Source: Pseudomonas palleroniana (lineage in GTDB: Bacteria; Pseudomonadota; Gammaproteobacteria; Pseudomonadales; Pseudomonadaceae). Taken from it: 64,000 nt of DNA. Below the pieces are notes generated by a model. The model did not search any database. It had not been told where the DNA came from and saw nothing but the letters and a program-made list of their open reading frames with translations. This document shows positions 44,828 to 55,121 of the stretch, piece after piece. The stretch's first letter is position 1, and each line of letters begins with the position of its first letter. The stretch spans positions 34,859-98,858 of the forward strand of contig NZ_PYWX01000039.1 in NCBI RefSeq assembly GCF_003031675.1, written 5' to 3'. A program made the translations under genes and the position numbers.

Positions 44828-45607
44828 ATGCTGATGGTGATTTCCCCCGCCAAGACTCTCGACTTCGAGACGCCGCCGGTAACCCAGCGCTTCACCCAGC
44901 CGCAGTACCTGGATCACTCCCAGGCACTGATCGAACAATTGCGCGAACTGAGCCCGGCGCAAATCAGCGAGTTGATGCACGTCTCCGACAAGATCGGCGG
45001 CCTCAATGCGGCGCGCTTCGGCAGCTGGACGCCCGCCTTCACCCCGGCCAATGCCAAGCAGGCACTGCTGGCCTTCAAGGGTGACGTGTACACCGGCCTG
45101 AACGCCGAAACCTTCACCGATGCCGATTTCAGCTACGCCCAGGACCACCTGCGCATGCTCTCGGGCCTGTACGGCCTGCTGCGCCCTCTGGACCTGATGA
45201 TGCCGTACCGCCTGGAAATGGGTACCAAGCTGGCCAACGCCCGTGGCAAGGACCTCTACGCGTTCTGGGGCACACGCATCAGCGAGTGGCTCAATGAAGC
45301 CCTGGCCGAACAAGGCGACGATGTGTTGCTCAACCTGGCGTCCAACGAATACTTCTCGGCGGTCAAGCGCACAGCCCTGAACGCACGCATCATCAATACC
45401 GAATTCAAGGACCTGAAGAACGGCCAGTACAAGATCATCAGCTTCTACGCCAAGAAGGCCCGGGGCATGATGAGCCGCTTTGTGATCGAAGAACGCATCA
45501 ACGACCCGGCGCATCTGAAGCAGTTCGAGGTGCAGGGTTATCGCTTCGATGCGCAGCTGTCCAAGCCGGACAATCTGGTGTTCCTGCGGGATCACGCACC
45601 GGAATAA
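44828..45607 (+). CDS. yaaA: Peroxide stress protein YaaA (UPF0246)
   Basis: A 259-residue cytoplasmic DNA-binding protein which in E. coli lowers free iron and protects DNA in peroxide stress. Motifs are [46 protein letters not shown] and [17 protein letters not shown] [26 protein letters not shown] comes near the end. AGGAGAC precedes the start. It is a single gene followed by a REPIN. No OxyR site was recognised. Confidence 0.93.
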   Translation: MLMVISPAKTLDFETPPVTQRFTQPQYLDHSQALIEQLRELSPAQISELMHVSDKIGGLNAARFGSWTPAFTPANAKQALLAFKGDVYTGLNAETFTDADFSYAQDHLRMLSGLYGLLRPLDLMMPYRLEMGTKLANARGKDLYAFWGTRISEWLNEALAEQGDDVLLNLASNEYFSAVKRTALNARIINTEFKDLKNGQYKIISFYAKKARGMMSRFVIEERINDPAHLKQFEVQGYRFDAQLSKPDNLVFLRDHAPE

Positions 45608-45618
45608 GGCGCTCAAAA

Positions 45619-45705
45619 TGTGGGAGGGGGCTTGCTCCCGATAGCGATAGTTCAGTTACCCATTCAGTGACTGACACTCTGCCATCGGGAGCAAGCCCCC
45701 TTCCA
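45619..45705. repeat. REPIN, copy 7
   Basis: An 87-bp palindrome with standard arms, the right arm slightly changed (CCCCCTTCCA). It lies directly after yaaA and may act as its terminator. Confidence 0.9.
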
Positions 45706-46423
45706 CTTTTGCCTGTATTTCAAATTGAAAACGTCATTTATTTGGCGTCAAAAAATAGATTGACGCATTCCTAACGAATCTTTCACTCGACATTCGTCAT
45801 TTTTTTTCGTAGTGGCACCGCTTTTTTCAAAAGGTAGTGGCACAAAACTATCCCCGCTTACCAACTCCCTGCAACTACTGGCCGAAGTAGCAAGTGCTAT
45901 CAATATAGTACTAGTGCCATCTTTTCCAATATTTCAAGAAATTTCATAAAACAGGATGAGCGGCTCGGAACTTCACCTGAACACGCGGCTCATACCACCG
46001 GTAACAAAATTCTCTGTTTCTGTAGGAGATGACTTACATCACAACCCAGCAATAACTAAGTTGCCATCACGACTTATATAGCAGGGTTGAATCATCAACT
46101 GATTGAGTTGAGGGCGGCGATAAGGATTAGTTGCTATCCCCTATAGGCCAAGGCAGCGTTTGCCTGAAATATGCAAGCCAGAGCCCAGCGGGCAAAGGCG
46201 CCAGCCCCTTCCAGCAGGAAGCCTGGCGACATTTCAGAGCACTCCTCAATAACAAGGCCAAGTTAAGCACAACTTGAGTGCACTCGTTAGCCACTCACTA
46301 CTCAACATGCCTGCACGTGACAAGTCGGCGTTTATTCGCCCAACTTTCGCGGCAATCAGTGACGCTTGCAAACATGAACTCCGGCCATCTAATTGGCGTG
46401 ATTAACACAAAGAGGTAAATGCG
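45706..46423 (+). promoter_or_regulatory. Long AT-rich control region and leader of the alginate operon
   Basis: About 720 bp without a gene, AT-rich against a GC-rich background, as known for algD upstream DNA that is bound by several regulators and looped. It contains the direct repeat GTAGTGGCAC (45809-45818 and 45834-45843), a partial AlgR-like core CATTCGTC (45791-45798), the AlgU-type promoter (45968) and a leader of roughly 420 bases before algD. Confidence 0.75.
45968..45994 (+). promoter_or_regulatory. AlgU (sigma-22/RpoE-like) promoter of algD
   Basis: GAACTT (45968-45973), a 16-base spacer, then TCATA (45990-45994), against the consensus GAACTT-N16/17-TCTGA. Transcription would start near 46001, leaving a long 5' leader as in P. 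aeruginosa algD. Confidence 0.75.
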
Positions 46424-47740
46424 ATGCGCATCAGCATATTTGGTCTAGGTTACGTTGGCGCAGTCTGTGCCGGTTGCCTGTCTGCCCGTGGCCACGAAGT
46501 GGTCGGTGTAGATATTTCCAAGGAAAAGATCGACCTGATCAACGCGGGCAAATCGCCAATCGTTGAACCGGGTCTGGGCGAACTGTTGAGCCAGGGCATC
46601 GCTAACGGTCGCCTGCGCGGCACCACCAACTTCGCCGAAGCCATCCGCGACACCGACCTGTCGATGATCTGCGTCGGCACGCCGAGCAAGAAGAACGGCG
46701 ACCTGGAACTCAACTACATCGAGTCGGTGTGCCGCGAAATCGGCTTCGTCCTGCGTGACAAGACCACCCGCCACACCATCGTGGTGCGCAGCACTGTGCT
46801 TCCGGGCACCGTGGCCAACGTGGTGATCCCGATCCTCGAAGACTGCTCCGGCAAAAAAGCCGGCGTCGACTTCGGTGTCGCGGTCAACCCGGAGTTCCTG
46901 CGTGAATCCACCGCCATCGCCGACTACGACCAGCCACCAATGACCGTCATCGGCGAGTTCGACACAGCGTCCGGCGACGTGCTGCAGTCACTGTACGAAG
47001 AACTCGACGCACCGATCATCCGCAAGGACATCGCCGTCGCCGAGATGATCAAGTACACCTGCAACGTGTGGCACGCCACCAAAGTCACCTTTGCCAACGA
47101 GATCGGCAACATCGCCAAGGCCGTTGGTGTCGATGGCCGTGAAGTGATGGAAGTGGTGTGCCAGGACAAGACCCTCAACCTGTCGCAGTACTACATGCGC
47201 CCAGGCTTCGCCTTCGGCGGTTCGTGCCTGCCCAAGGATGTACGCGCCCTGACCTACCGCGCCGGTTCCCTCGACGTGGAAGCGCCGTTGCTCAACTCGC
47301 TGATGCGCAGCAATGAATCCCAGGTCCAGAACGCGTTCGACATCGTTTCCAGCCACGACAAGCGCAAAGTCGCGCTGCTGGGCCTGAGCTTCAAGGCCGG
47401 CACCGACGACCTGCGTGAAAGCCCATTGGTGGAACTGGCGGAAATGCTGATCGGCAAGGGTTACGACCTGAGCATCTACGACAGCAACGTCGAGTACGCC
47501 CGTGTGCACGGCGCCAACAAGGACTACATCGAAGGCAAGATCCCCCATGTGTCGTCCCTGCTCAACTCGGACTTCGATGATGTGATCAACAACTCCGACG
47601 TGATCATCCTGGGCAACCGCGACGAGAAGTTCCGCGCCCTGGCGCACGAAGCACCGCACGGCAAGCAAGTGATCGACCTGGTGGGCTTCATGGCCAAGGC
47701 GACCAGCGCCGGCGGCCGCACCGAAGGCATTTGCTGGTAA
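46424..47740 (+). CDS. algD: GDP-mannose 6-dehydrogenase
   Basis: A 438-residue cytosolic enzyme that oxidises GDP-mannose to GDP-mannuronic acid with two NAD, the committed step of alginate synthesis. The N-terminal Rossmann motif is [20 protein letters not shown]; the catalytic cysteine is C268 in [13 protein letters not shown], the same number as in P. aeruginosa. [13 protein letters not shown] marks the C-terminal nucleotide domain. It is the first gene of the operon behind the AlgU-type promoter. GAGGTAAATGCG overlaps the start as ribosome site. Confidence 0.97.
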   Translation: MRISIFGLGYVGAVCAGCLSARGHEVVGVDISKEKIDLINAGKSPIVEPGLGELLSQGIANGRLRGTTNFAEAIRDTDLSMICVGTPSKKNGDLELNYIESVCREIGFVLRDKTTRHTIVVRSTVLPGTVANVVIPILEDCSGKKAGVDFGVAVNPEFLRESTAIADYDQPPMTVIGEFDTASGDVLQSLYEELDAPIIRKDIAVAEMIKYTCNVWHATKVTFANEIGNIAKAVGVDGREVMEVVCQDKTLNLSQYYMRPGFAFGGSCLPKDVRALTYRAGSLDVEAPLLNSLMRSNESQVQNAFDIVSSHDKRKVALLGLSFKAGTDDLRESPLVELAEMLIGKGYDLSIYDSNVEYARVHGANKDYIEGKIPHVSSLLNSDFDDVINNSDVIILGNRDEKFRALAHEAPHGKQVIDLVGFMAKATSAGGRTEGICW

Positions 47741-47810
47741 CGGCAACGGTAAGTTCCGGCTGCAAGGGTACTTCCCCAGCGCTTGCAGCCGGAGCCTTCT
47801 CCACCCTCGG

Positions 47811-49301
47811 ATGACGCTCATGTCCAAGTTAAGACACATTTTGCTCCAATCGGCCGGCTGGTTGTTCTTCCTCAGCCTGCTGATGGGTCTCGCCCTGCTG
47901 TTGCCGGCGAGCACGTTCGACTCGCAGTCGAAGAATTTTATTTTCCTGATTGGTGCCGTCGGTATCTGGCGCTACTCGATGGGGGCGACGCATTTCTTTC
48001 GCGGCATGCTGTTCCTGTACGTGGTCTACCCGCACCTGCGCCGCAAAGTGCGCAAGCTGGGCAAGGCCGCCGACCCGTCCCATGTGTTCCTGATGGTCAC
48101 CAGCTTCCGTATCGACGCGTTGACCACCGCCCAGGTGTACAGCTCGGTGATCCGTGAAGCCATTGAATGCGGCTTCCCCACTACGGTGGTCTGCTCGCTG
48201 GTGGAAATGTCCGATGAGCTGTTGGTGAAAAGCCTGTGGGAACGCATGAACCCTCCGGACCACGTCAAGCTCGACTTCGTGCGCATCGCCGGCACCGGCA
48301 AGCGCGACGGCCTGGCCTTCGGCTTCCGCGCCATCTCCCGGCATATGCCGGATGACCGCGCCGTGGTGGCCGTGATCGACGGCGACACCGTGCTCGCAGA
48401 AGGCGTGGTACGCAAGACCGTGCCGTGGTTCCAGCTGTTCGACAATGTCGGCGGCCTGACTACCAACGAGTTCTGCGAAGTACGCGGCGGCTACATCATG
48501 AGCGAATGGCACAAGCTGCGGTTCGCCCAGCGGCACATCAACATGTGCTCCATGGCCCTGTCCAAGCGCGTACTGACCATGACCGGGCGCATGTCGGTGT
48601 TCCGTGCCACGGTGGTCACCGACCCGGACTTCATCGCCGATGTGGAAAGCGACTCGCTGCAACACTGGCGCCTGGGCCGTTTCAAGTTTTTGACCGGTGA
48701 TGACAAGTCCAGCTGGTTCAGCCTGATGCGCCTGGGCTACGACACCTTCTACGTGCCGGATGCCGCGATCAACACGGTCGAGCACCCACCGGAAAAAAGC
48801 TTCATCAAGGCCAGCCGCAAACTGATGTTCCGCTGGTACGGCAACAACCTGCGCCAGAACTCCCGCGCCCTGGGCCTGGGTGTGCGCCGCCTGGGCGTGT
48901 TTACCAGCATCGTGTTGTTCGACCAGCGCGTGTCGATGTGGACGTCCCTGCTCGGCCTGACCGTAGCGTTCATTGCCACCTTCAAATACGGCGGCGCGTT
49001 CATCCTCGCGTACCTGCTGTGGATCGGCATCACTCGCCTGATTCTCACGCTGTTGCTGTCGTGCTCCGGCCACAAGATCGGCCCGGCCTACCCGGTGATT
49101 CTCTATTACAACCAGATCATGGGGGCGCTGGTGAAGATCTACGTGTTCTTCCGCCTTGATCAACAGTCCTGGACCCGCCAGGACACCAAACTGACCCGCG
49201 ATTTGGCCAGCTTTCAACGTTGGTTCAACACCTGGTCGTCTCGGACCATGACCTTCTCTGCCGGCAGCATCTTTGTCGCCGTGCTTTTGATGATGGTCTG
49301 A
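47811..49301 (+). CDS. alg8: Alginate polymerase (family 2 glycosyltransferase)
   Basis: A 496-residue inner-membrane enzyme that polymerises GDP-mannuronate into polymannuronate. Two N-terminal helices lead into a cytosolic GT2 domain with VIDGDTV (DxD-type metal site), the acceptor/base region [16 protein letters not shown], and HMCSM. Further helices close the C-terminus. It needs Alg44 with bound c-di-GMP for activity. Start 47811 or 47820 are both possible; the latter has GGA at better spacing. It lies 70 bp after algD. Confidence 0.95.
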   Translation: MTLMSKLRHILLQSAGWLFFLSLLMGLALLLPASTFDSQSKNFIFLIGAVGIWRYSMGATHFFRGMLFLYVVYPHLRRKVRKLGKAADPSHVFLMVTSFRIDALTTAQVYSSVIREAIECGFPTTVVCSLVEMSDELLVKSLWERMNPPDHVKLDFVRIAGTGKRDGLAFGFRAISRHMPDDRAVVAVIDGDTVLAEGVVRKTVPWFQLFDNVGGLTTNEFCEVRGGYIMSEWHKLRFAQRHINMCSMALSKRVLTMTGRMSVFRATVVTDPDFIADVESDSLQHWRLGRFKFLTGDDKSSWFSLMRLGYDTFYVPDAAINTVEHPPEKSFIKASRKLMFRWYGNNLRQNSRALGLGVRRLGVFTSIVLFDQRVSMWTSLLGLTVAFIATFKYGGAFILAYLLWIGITRLILTLLLSCSGHKIGPAYPVILYYNQIMGALVKIYVFFRLDQQSWTRQDTKLTRDLASFQRWFNTWSSRTMTFSAGSIFVAVLLMMV

Positions 49302-49338
49302 CCCTGCCAAGCCTGAATTAACTAGGAAATCGAACAGT

Positions 49339-50505
49339 ATGAACAGCCCAGTCAATGCCAATGTTGTCCACGAATCCGAAGCCCAGCGCCAACATGCCCG
49401 AGTCAAGATTCCGGCCAAGTTGCGCTTCTTCAACACTGACCGCACACCGACTGAAGCACGGGTGATCGACCTGTCCGCTGGTGGCCTGGCGTTCACCTCC
49501 ACCCAGCCGCTGACCGTCGGCGCCGTACACAAAGGCCGCCTGCAATTTGTCATCGACAACCTCGGCCTGGCGATGGATGTGGAGCTGCAGATCCGCTCCT
49601 ACGACCGCCAGAGCGGCCGCGCCGGTTGCCAGTTCCAGAACCTGGAGCCGCAAGACATTTCCACCCTGCGCCACCTGATCACCTCGCACTTGTCCGGTGA
49701 CATCGTGACCATGGGCGACGTGCTCGCCACCCTGCAACGCGACAACTTCACCAAGGCACGCAAGGTCAAGGACAGCGGCAGCGGCATGACCGCGTTCGGG
49801 CGTCTGCGTGCAGTGACGTTCAGCGCGGGGATCTTCCTGGTCGGCCTTGCGGCGTTCGGGTTTATCTTCAAATCGGTGTACGGCATGTACTTCGTCAGCC
49901 ACGCCCAGGCCGGCCTGGTCAGCGTGCCCGGCATGAACGTGACCATGCCCCGCGACGGCACCGTGCAGAGCTTGCTCAAAGGTGACGCGGTCGCCGCCAA
50001 AGGCGCGCCACTGGCGACGTTCAGCACCAGCATGCTCGACGTCCTCAAAGGCCACCTGGACGAAGACCAACTGCAGCCGGCCAAGGTTGAAGAACTGTTC
50101 GGCAAGCAAATGACCGGCACCCTCACTTCGCCCTGCGATTGTGTGGTCGCCCAGCAACTGGTTGCCGACGGCCAGTACGCGAGCAAAGGTGACGTGATCT
50201 TCCATCTGGTGCCACGCGGCAGCCAGGCCAACGTGGAGGCACGCTTCACCTATCGCCAGTTCGCCGACGTTCGCCCAGGCACTGCGGTGAGCTTCCAGGT
50301 GGCCGACGAAGAACAGGTGCGTACCGGCACCATCGTCAGCAGCACCAGCCTGAACAGCGCCGACCTGTCTTCCGACATCCGCGTACAGATCAAGCCAGAC
50401 GCCCCGCTGGACAGCACCTACGCCGGTCGCCCGGTGGAAGTGACCAGCGACCGCGGCCCCTCCTTGAACTGGCTGATCGATAAAGCCATGGCTCACGGTC
50501 TGTAA
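49339..50505 (+). CDS. alg44: Alginate co-polymerase, c-di-GMP receptor (PilZ)
   Basis: A 388-residue inner-membrane protein. The cytosolic PilZ domain has RQHAR (R17, R21) and DLSAGG (D44, S46), the residues that bind c-di-GMP dimer in P. aeruginosa Alg44, at identical positions. One membrane helix (about residues 157-180) is followed by a periplasmic HlyD-like domain that should reach toward AlgK/AlgX. It is required to activate Alg8. It lies 37 bp after alg8; AGGAAAT precedes the start. Confidence 0.96.
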   Translation: MNSPVNANVVHESEAQRQHARVKIPAKLRFFNTDRTPTEARVIDLSAGGLAFTSTQPLTVGAVHKGRLQFVIDNLGLAMDVELQIRSYDRQSGRAGCQFQNLEPQDISTLRHLITSHLSGDIVTMGDVLATLQRDNFTKARKVKDSGSGMTAFGRLRAVTFSAGIFLVGLAAFGFIFKSVYGMYFVSHAQAGLVSVPGMNVTMPRDGTVQSLLKGDAVAAKGAPLATFSTSMLDVLKGHLDEDQLQPAKVEELFGKQMTGTLTSPCDCVVAQQLVADGQYASKGDVIFHLVPRGSQANVEARFTYRQFADVRPGTAVSFQVADEEQVRTGTIVSSTSLNSADLSSDIRVQIKPDAPLDSTYAGRPVEVTSDRGPSLNWLIDKAMAHGL

Positions 50506-50513
50506 GCGAGGAC

Positions 50514-52058
50514 ATGCCTGTGAACCCAATATCAAAAACAACACGATCCCTGTGGGACCGGGCTTGCCGTGGCGAGGGCGCTTGCTCCCGCTCGACTGCG
50601 CAGCAGTCGTCGACTTTTTGGGGGCGCTTCGCCCCTCAGCGCAAGCAAGCTTGCTCGCCACAGCAAGCCCCCTCCCACCTGGGTTCGCTGGCCTTGCTGG
50701 CTGTTGCGGTGAGCCTGGCCGGTTGCGCCGGCCTGCCCGACCAGCGTTTGGCCAACGAAGCTTTGAAGCGTGGCGACACCGTCACCGCCCAGCAGAATTA
50801 CCAGCAACTGGCAGACCTGGGCTACAGCGAGGCCCAGGTAGGCTTGGCCGATATCCAGGTCGGCACACGCGATCCGGCGCAAATCAAACAGGCCGAAGCC
50901 ACCTACCGTGCGGCGGCGGACACCTCGCCCCGCGCCCAGGCCCGTCTCGGTCGCCTGCTGGTGGCCAAGCCCGGCAGCACCGAAGCCGAACAGCATGAAG
51001 CCGAAGGGCTGCTGAAAAAAGCCTTTGCCCATGGCGAAGGCAACACCCTGATCCCGCTGGCGATGCTGTACCTGCAGTACCCGCACAGTTTCCCGAACGT
51101 GAATGCCCAGCAGCAGATCAGCCAATGGCAGGCTGCCGGTTACCCCGAAGCCGGTCTGGCCCAAGTGCTGCTGTATCGCACCCAGGACACCTACGACCAG
51201 CACCTGGATGATGTGGAACGCATCTGCAAGGCCGCACTGAACACCACCGATATCTGCTACGTCGAGCTGGCCACGGTCTATCAGAAAAAGGCCGAGCCGG
51301 AGAAACAAGCCGAGCTGCTCAAACAGATGGAAGCCGGCTACAGCCGTGGCACCGTCACCGCACAACGCGTCGACAGCGTCGCCCGTGTGCTCGGCGACGC
51401 CAGCCTCGGCCAGCCGGACGAAAAAACCGCCCAGGCGCTGCTGGAGAAGATCGCCCCCGGCTACCCTGCGTCCTGGGTCAGCCTGGCGCAGTTGCTCTAC
51501 GACTTCCCTGAACTGGGTGACGTCGACCAGATGATGAAGTACCTGGACAACGGCCGCGCTGCCGACCAGCCGCGTGCCGAATTGTTGCTGGGCAAGCTCT
51601 ACTACGAAGGCAAGTGGGTACCGGCCGACGCCAAGGCCGCCGAAGCCCACTTCGAAAAAGCCGTGGGCAAGGAAGTCGCCGCCGATTACTACCTCGGCCA
51701 GATCTACCGTCGTGGCTACCTGGGCAAGGTCTACTCGCAAAAAGCCCTGGACCACTTGTTGACGGCTGCACGCAACGGCCAGAACAGCGCCGACTTCGCC
51801 ATTGCCCAGTTGTTCTCCCAAGGCAAGGGCACCAAGCCCGACCCATTGAACGCCTATGTCTTCAGCCAATTGGCCAAGGCCCAGGACACGCCGGAGGCCA
51901 ACGAGTTGGCCACCCAGCTCGAGGCCCCGCTGACGCCTGCGCAACGCGCCGAAGGCCAACGCCTGGTGCAACAAGAGCTGGCCACCCGCGGCACCCTGGC
52001 CCAGAGCACGCTGCAACTGCACGCCCTGCAAGAAGAAGACGGCGAGGAATCCCTATGA
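50514..52058 (+). CDS. algK: Alginate secretion lipoprotein AlgK with in-frame REP insertion
   Basis: A 514-residue outer-membrane lipoprotein of TPR/Sel1-like repeats that scaffolds the periplasmic complex and helps place AlgE. Residues 14-56 are encoded by a palindromic REP element; without them the N-terminus would read [20 protein letters not shown], then VAVSLAGC, a normal lipoprotein signal. With them, the n-region is about 56 residues, holds three extra cysteines and ends before the same lipobox (LAGC). No stop codon was introduced and no good downstream start exists. The rest of the protein looks intact. The stop overlaps the algE start (ATGA). Confidence 0.9.
   Translation: MPVNPISKTTRSLWDRACRGEGACSRSTAQQSSTFWGRFAPQRKQACSPQQAPSHLGSLALLAVAVSLAGCAGLPDQRLANEALKRGDTVTAQQNYQQLADLGYSEAQVGLADIQVGTRDPAQIKQAEATYRAAADTSPRAQARLGRLLVAKPGSTEAEQHEAEGLLKKAFAHGEGNTLIPLAMLYLQYPHSFPNVNAQQQISQWQAAGYPEAGLAQVLLYRTQDTYDQHLDDVERICKAALNTTDICYVELATVYQKKAEPEKQAELLKQMEAGYSRGTVTAQRVDSVARVLGDASLGQPDEKTAQALLEKIAPGYPASWVSLAQLLYDFPELGDVDQMMKYLDNGRAADQPRAELLLGKLYYEGKWVPADAKAAEAHFEKAVGKEVAADYYLGQIYRRGYLGKVYSQKALDHLLTAARNGQNSADFAIAQLFSQGKGTKPDPLNAYVFSQLAKAQDTPEANELATQLEAPLTPAQRAEGQRLVQQELATRGTLAQSTLQLHALQEEDGEESL
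50553..50681. repeat. Nested REP element inside algK
   Basis: 129 bp, exactly 43 codons. Outer arms TGTGGGACCGGGCTTGC and GCAAGCCCCCTCCCA enclose inner arms GTGGCGAGGGCGCTTGCTCC and CAAGCAAGCTTGCTCGCCAC around a GC-rich centre. CCTG-type bases flank both sides, in keeping with insertion next to the TCCCTG of algK codons 12-13. Confidence 0.85.
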
Positions 52059-53542
52059 AGCTCAATCCATTCGTCAAGGCCGGCATTGGCCTGACCTTCG
52101 CCCTGCTCTGGTCGTGCCCGACCCTGGCGGCGCTGACCGAAGCCAAGAACTTCGGCCTGGAAGTGAAAATCACCGGCCAGTCCGAAGACGACCGCGACCT
52201 GGGCACCAAGCCCGGCGGTGACGTCAACGGCATCGGCCTCGACCTGCGCCCGTGGGTCTATGGTGAAAGCGGCGCGTGGAGCGCCTATGCCATGGGCCAG
52301 GCCGTGACGTCGAGCGACATCATCGAGACCGACACCCTGCAACAGTCCTCCGATGACACCACCGAGCAGTCAAGCAATAACGACCGCAAGACCAAGAAAA
52401 ACTACCTGGCCCTGCGCGAGTTCTGGGTCGGCTACAGCGGCTTCACGCCCTACCCTGGCGAGATGCTCAAGCTGGGTCGCCAACGCCTGCGCAACGACGA
52501 CGGCCAATGGCGCGATACCAATATCGAGGCGCTGAACTGGACCTTCGACACCACCTTGCTCAAGGCCAATGTCGGCGCCGCCGAACGCTTCAGCGAATAC
52601 CGCACCGACCTCAAGGAACTGTCGCCCAAAGACAAGGACCGCCAGCACTTCTACGCCGATGCGTCCTACCAGTGGACACCGGGCCAGTGGATCGGCGTAC
52701 GCGGTCACCATACCCATGACGATGGCAAGCTCGACTACGCCGAACCCGGCGTGGCTACCGACCCACTGGACAAGCGCGAAAACGGCGACCTGACCTGGCT
52801 CGGCCTCGAAGCCAACAGCGACGCCTATAACTGGCGTAACACCAACACCGTCAACTACTGGGCCAGCATCACCGGCATGCAAGGCAACCGCGACACGGTC
52901 AACGCGTTGAATGCCGACGGCACACGCCCGGGCAACGCCAAGCGCAGTGATGACGTGAACGGCTGGGCCACCGATATCGGTGTGCGCCTGCGCCTCGACC
53001 CGCAGTGGCAAGTCGGTGCAGCTTATTCGCGCGCCAGCGCCGAATACGAGCAGAACGGCCTGCAGAGCAACCGTTCGAACTGGACCGGCACTCAGTCCCG
53101 CGTGCACCGCTTCGGCGAGGCGTTCCGGGGTGAGATGAACAACATGCAGTCCATGAGCCTGTTCGGTTCCTGGCAATTGCGCGAGGACTATAACGCCAGC
53201 CTGGTCTACCACAAGTTCTGGCGTGTCGACGGCAACAAGCCGGTGGGCAGCAACGGTATCGACGCCGTGCAGAACAACACCGATGACGTGACCGGCGCAA
53301 TCTTGTCCAGCACTTCCCTGCCCCTTGAAGACGGCAAGAAAGACCTGGGCCAGGAGATGGACCTGGTGGTCACCAAGTACTTCAAGCAGGGCCTGCTGCC
53401 GGCCGCGTTGAGCCAGTCGATCGATGAACCATCGGCCCTGGTGCGCTTTCGTGCAGGCGTGTTCAAACCGGGCGACGCTTATGGCAGCCAAGTCGACTCG
53501 TACATGCACCGCGCCTTTGTCGACGTGATCTGGCGATTCTGA
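52055..53542 (+). CDS. algE: Alginate outer-membrane export porin
   Basis: A 495-residue outer-membrane protein forming an 18-strand barrel with an arginine-rich, positively charged pore through which alginate leaves. The signal peptide ends at LAALT. Features include [40 protein letters not shown] and the terminal Phe in VDVIWRF. The start overlaps the algK stop by ATGA, so AlgK and AlgE levels are translationally linked. Confidence 0.96.
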   Translation: MKLNPFVKAGIGLTFALLWSCPTLAALTEAKNFGLEVKITGQSEDDRDLGTKPGGDVNGIGLDLRPWVYGESGAWSAYAMGQAVTSSDIIETDTLQQSSDDTTEQSSNNDRKTKKNYLALREFWVGYSGFTPYPGEMLKLGRQRLRNDDGQWRDTNIEALNWTFDTTLLKANVGAAERFSEYRTDLKELSPKDKDRQHFYADASYQWTPGQWIGVRGHHTHDDGKLDYAEPGVATDPLDKRENGDLTWLGLEANSDAYNWRNTNTVNYWASITGMQGNRDTVNALNADGTRPGNAKRSDDVNGWATDIGVRLRLDPQWQVGAAYSRASAEYEQNGLQSNRSNWTGTQSRVHRFGEAFRGEMNNMQSMSLFGSWQLREDYNASLVYHKFWRVDGNKPVGSNGIDAVQNNTDDVTGAILSSTSLPLEDGKKDLGQEMDLVVTKYFKQGLLPAALSQSIDEPSALVRFRAGVFKPGDAYGSQVDSYMHRAFVDVIWRF

Positions 53543-53556
53543 TGGGAGCCTGCGCA

Positions 53557-55110
53557 ATGAATGCTCAAAGCCTACTCGTCGCCGCAATGCTGCTGGCCAG
53601 CGCCCCGGCGTTTGCCGATTCGGCGGCCAAGGCGCCGACCATCGCCAAAGGGCTGCAACAGGCCAAGACCTACACCATTTCCAGCCCGCCGACCGCACCG
53701 CTGGAAATGGCCAAGCCCGCCTTGCCGGACCTGAGCGGCTACACTGCTGCGGCGCTGGAAAAGAAAGTCGTACGCAGCACGCCCGGCAAGATCAGCATCC
53801 GTCGCATGATGCAGGAAGACGCGCTCAAGGATTTCATCGGCGGTGACAACAAGATGGCCGAATGGGTGGTGCGTCAGCACGGCATTCCCCAGGCGATCTT
53901 CGTCGATGACGGCTACATGAACCTCAAGGACTTGCTCGGCAAAGTACCCAAGCAGTACTTCAGCGAGACCTCGCCGGGTGTGTTCCTGGCCAAGCTGCCG
54001 ATCGTGGTCGGGCGTAAAGGCATCCTCGAAATCGACCGCAAAACCCAGGAGCTGCGCCTGTCCCAACAAGCCGGTGCGTTCCTGATCAACGACGGGCAGC
54101 TGTTCGTGCGTGATACCAAAATTACCGGTTGGAATGAAAAGACCAACGGCCCGGCACTGTTCCAGTCACCCAAGGAGTTCCGTCCGTTCCTGCTGGCCTG
54201 GGGCGGTACCGAGACCTACGTGGCCAACAGCAAGATGGCCAGTTTCGGCTACGCCAACAGCAAGTCGTACGGGGTGAGTATTTCCCAGTACACCCCGAAC
54301 ATGGCCAAGGTACTCAAGCGCCCGGAACCGACCGGCTGGATCATCGATTCCGAGTTCTCGGACATGTGGTACGGCTTCTACTGCTATGAAACCACGGGTT
54401 TTGTCATCAAGGGCAATACCTACAAGGACAACATCGTCTACGGCATCGACCCCCACGACCGCTCCCATGGCCTGATCATCGCCGACAACACCGTGCACGG
54501 CACGAAGAAGAAGCACGGCATCATCATTTCCCGTGAGGTCAATGACAGCTTCATCTTCAACAACCGCAGCTACGACAACAAGCTCTCGGGCCTGGTGATC
54601 GACCGTAACAGCGTGAACAACCTGATCGTCGACAACGAGATCTACCGCAACCACACCGACGGCATCACCCTCTATGAGAGCGGCGACAACCTGTTGTGGG
54701 GCAACAAGGTGATCAGCAACCGTCGTCACGGCATTCGCGTGCGCAACAGCGTGAACATCAAGCTCTACGAGAACACGGCCATGGCCAACGGCCTGACCGG
54801 CGTGTACGGCCACATCAAGGATCTGACCGACACCGACCGTGACATCGCCCTCGACCCGTTCGACGCCAAGGTCTCGCTGATCGTGGTCGGCGGTGAACTG
54901 GCAGGCAACGCCAGCGGGCCGCTGTCCATCGACTCGCCGCTGAGCGTCGAGCTGTATCGCGTGTCGATGCTGGCACCGACCAAGTCCAGCGGCATCAGCT
55001 TCAACGGCGTGCTGGGCGATCGCCAGGAAGAAATTCTCGACCTGCTGGTACGCCAGCAGAAAGCCGTGCTGATCGACCCTGTCGAACGCCAGACCGAAAT
55101 GCAGGATTGA
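53557..55110 (+). CDS. algG: Poly(beta-D-mannuronate) C5-epimerase
   Basis: A 517-residue periplasmic enzyme that converts mannuronate to guluronate within the polymer. The signal peptide ends at AFAD. A right-handed beta-helix follows, with the active site DPHDRSHG (D298, H300; equal to D317/H319 of the P. syringae enzyme) and repeated N-rich turns (NNRSYDN, NHTDGITLYESGDN, NRRHGIRVRNS). The ATG at 53557 is preferred because GGGAG lies 9 bases before it; an ATG overlapping the algE stop at 53542 is also open. Confidence 0.95.
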   Translation: MNAQSLLVAAMLLASAPAFADSAAKAPTIAKGLQQAKTYTISSPPTAPLEMAKPALPDLSGYTAAALEKKVVRSTPGKISIRRMMQEDALKDFIGGDNKMAEWVVRQHGIPQAIFVDDGYMNLKDLLGKVPKQYFSETSPGVFLAKLPIVVGRKGILEIDRKTQELRLSQQAGAFLINDGQLFVRDTKITGWNEKTNGPALFQSPKEFRPFLLAWGGTETYVANSKMASFGYANSKSYGVSISQYTPNMAKVLKRPEPTGWIIDSEFSDMWYGFYCYETTGFVIKGNTYKDNIVYGIDPHDRSHGLIIADNTVHGTKKKHGIIISREVNDSFIFNNRSYDNKLSGLVIDRNSVNNLIVDNEIYRNHTDGITLYESGDNLLWGNKVISNRRHGIRVRNSVNIKLYENTAMANGLTGVYGHIKDLTDTDRDIALDPFDAKVSLIVVGGELAGNASGPLSIDSPLSVELYRVSMLAPTKSSGISFNGVLGDRQEEILDLLVRQQKAVLIDPVERQTEMQD

Positions 55111-55121
55111 GGATGACCCTT

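Noticed and set aside
45791..45798. A definite AlgR binding site
   Set aside because: CATTCGTC matches only part of the CCGTTCGTC consensus, so it is mentioned in the control-region entry but not called separately.
45809..45843. Sigma-54 promoter at the TGGCAC repeats upstream of algD
   Set aside because: Neither TGGCAC is followed at the right distance by a TTGC-type -12 element.
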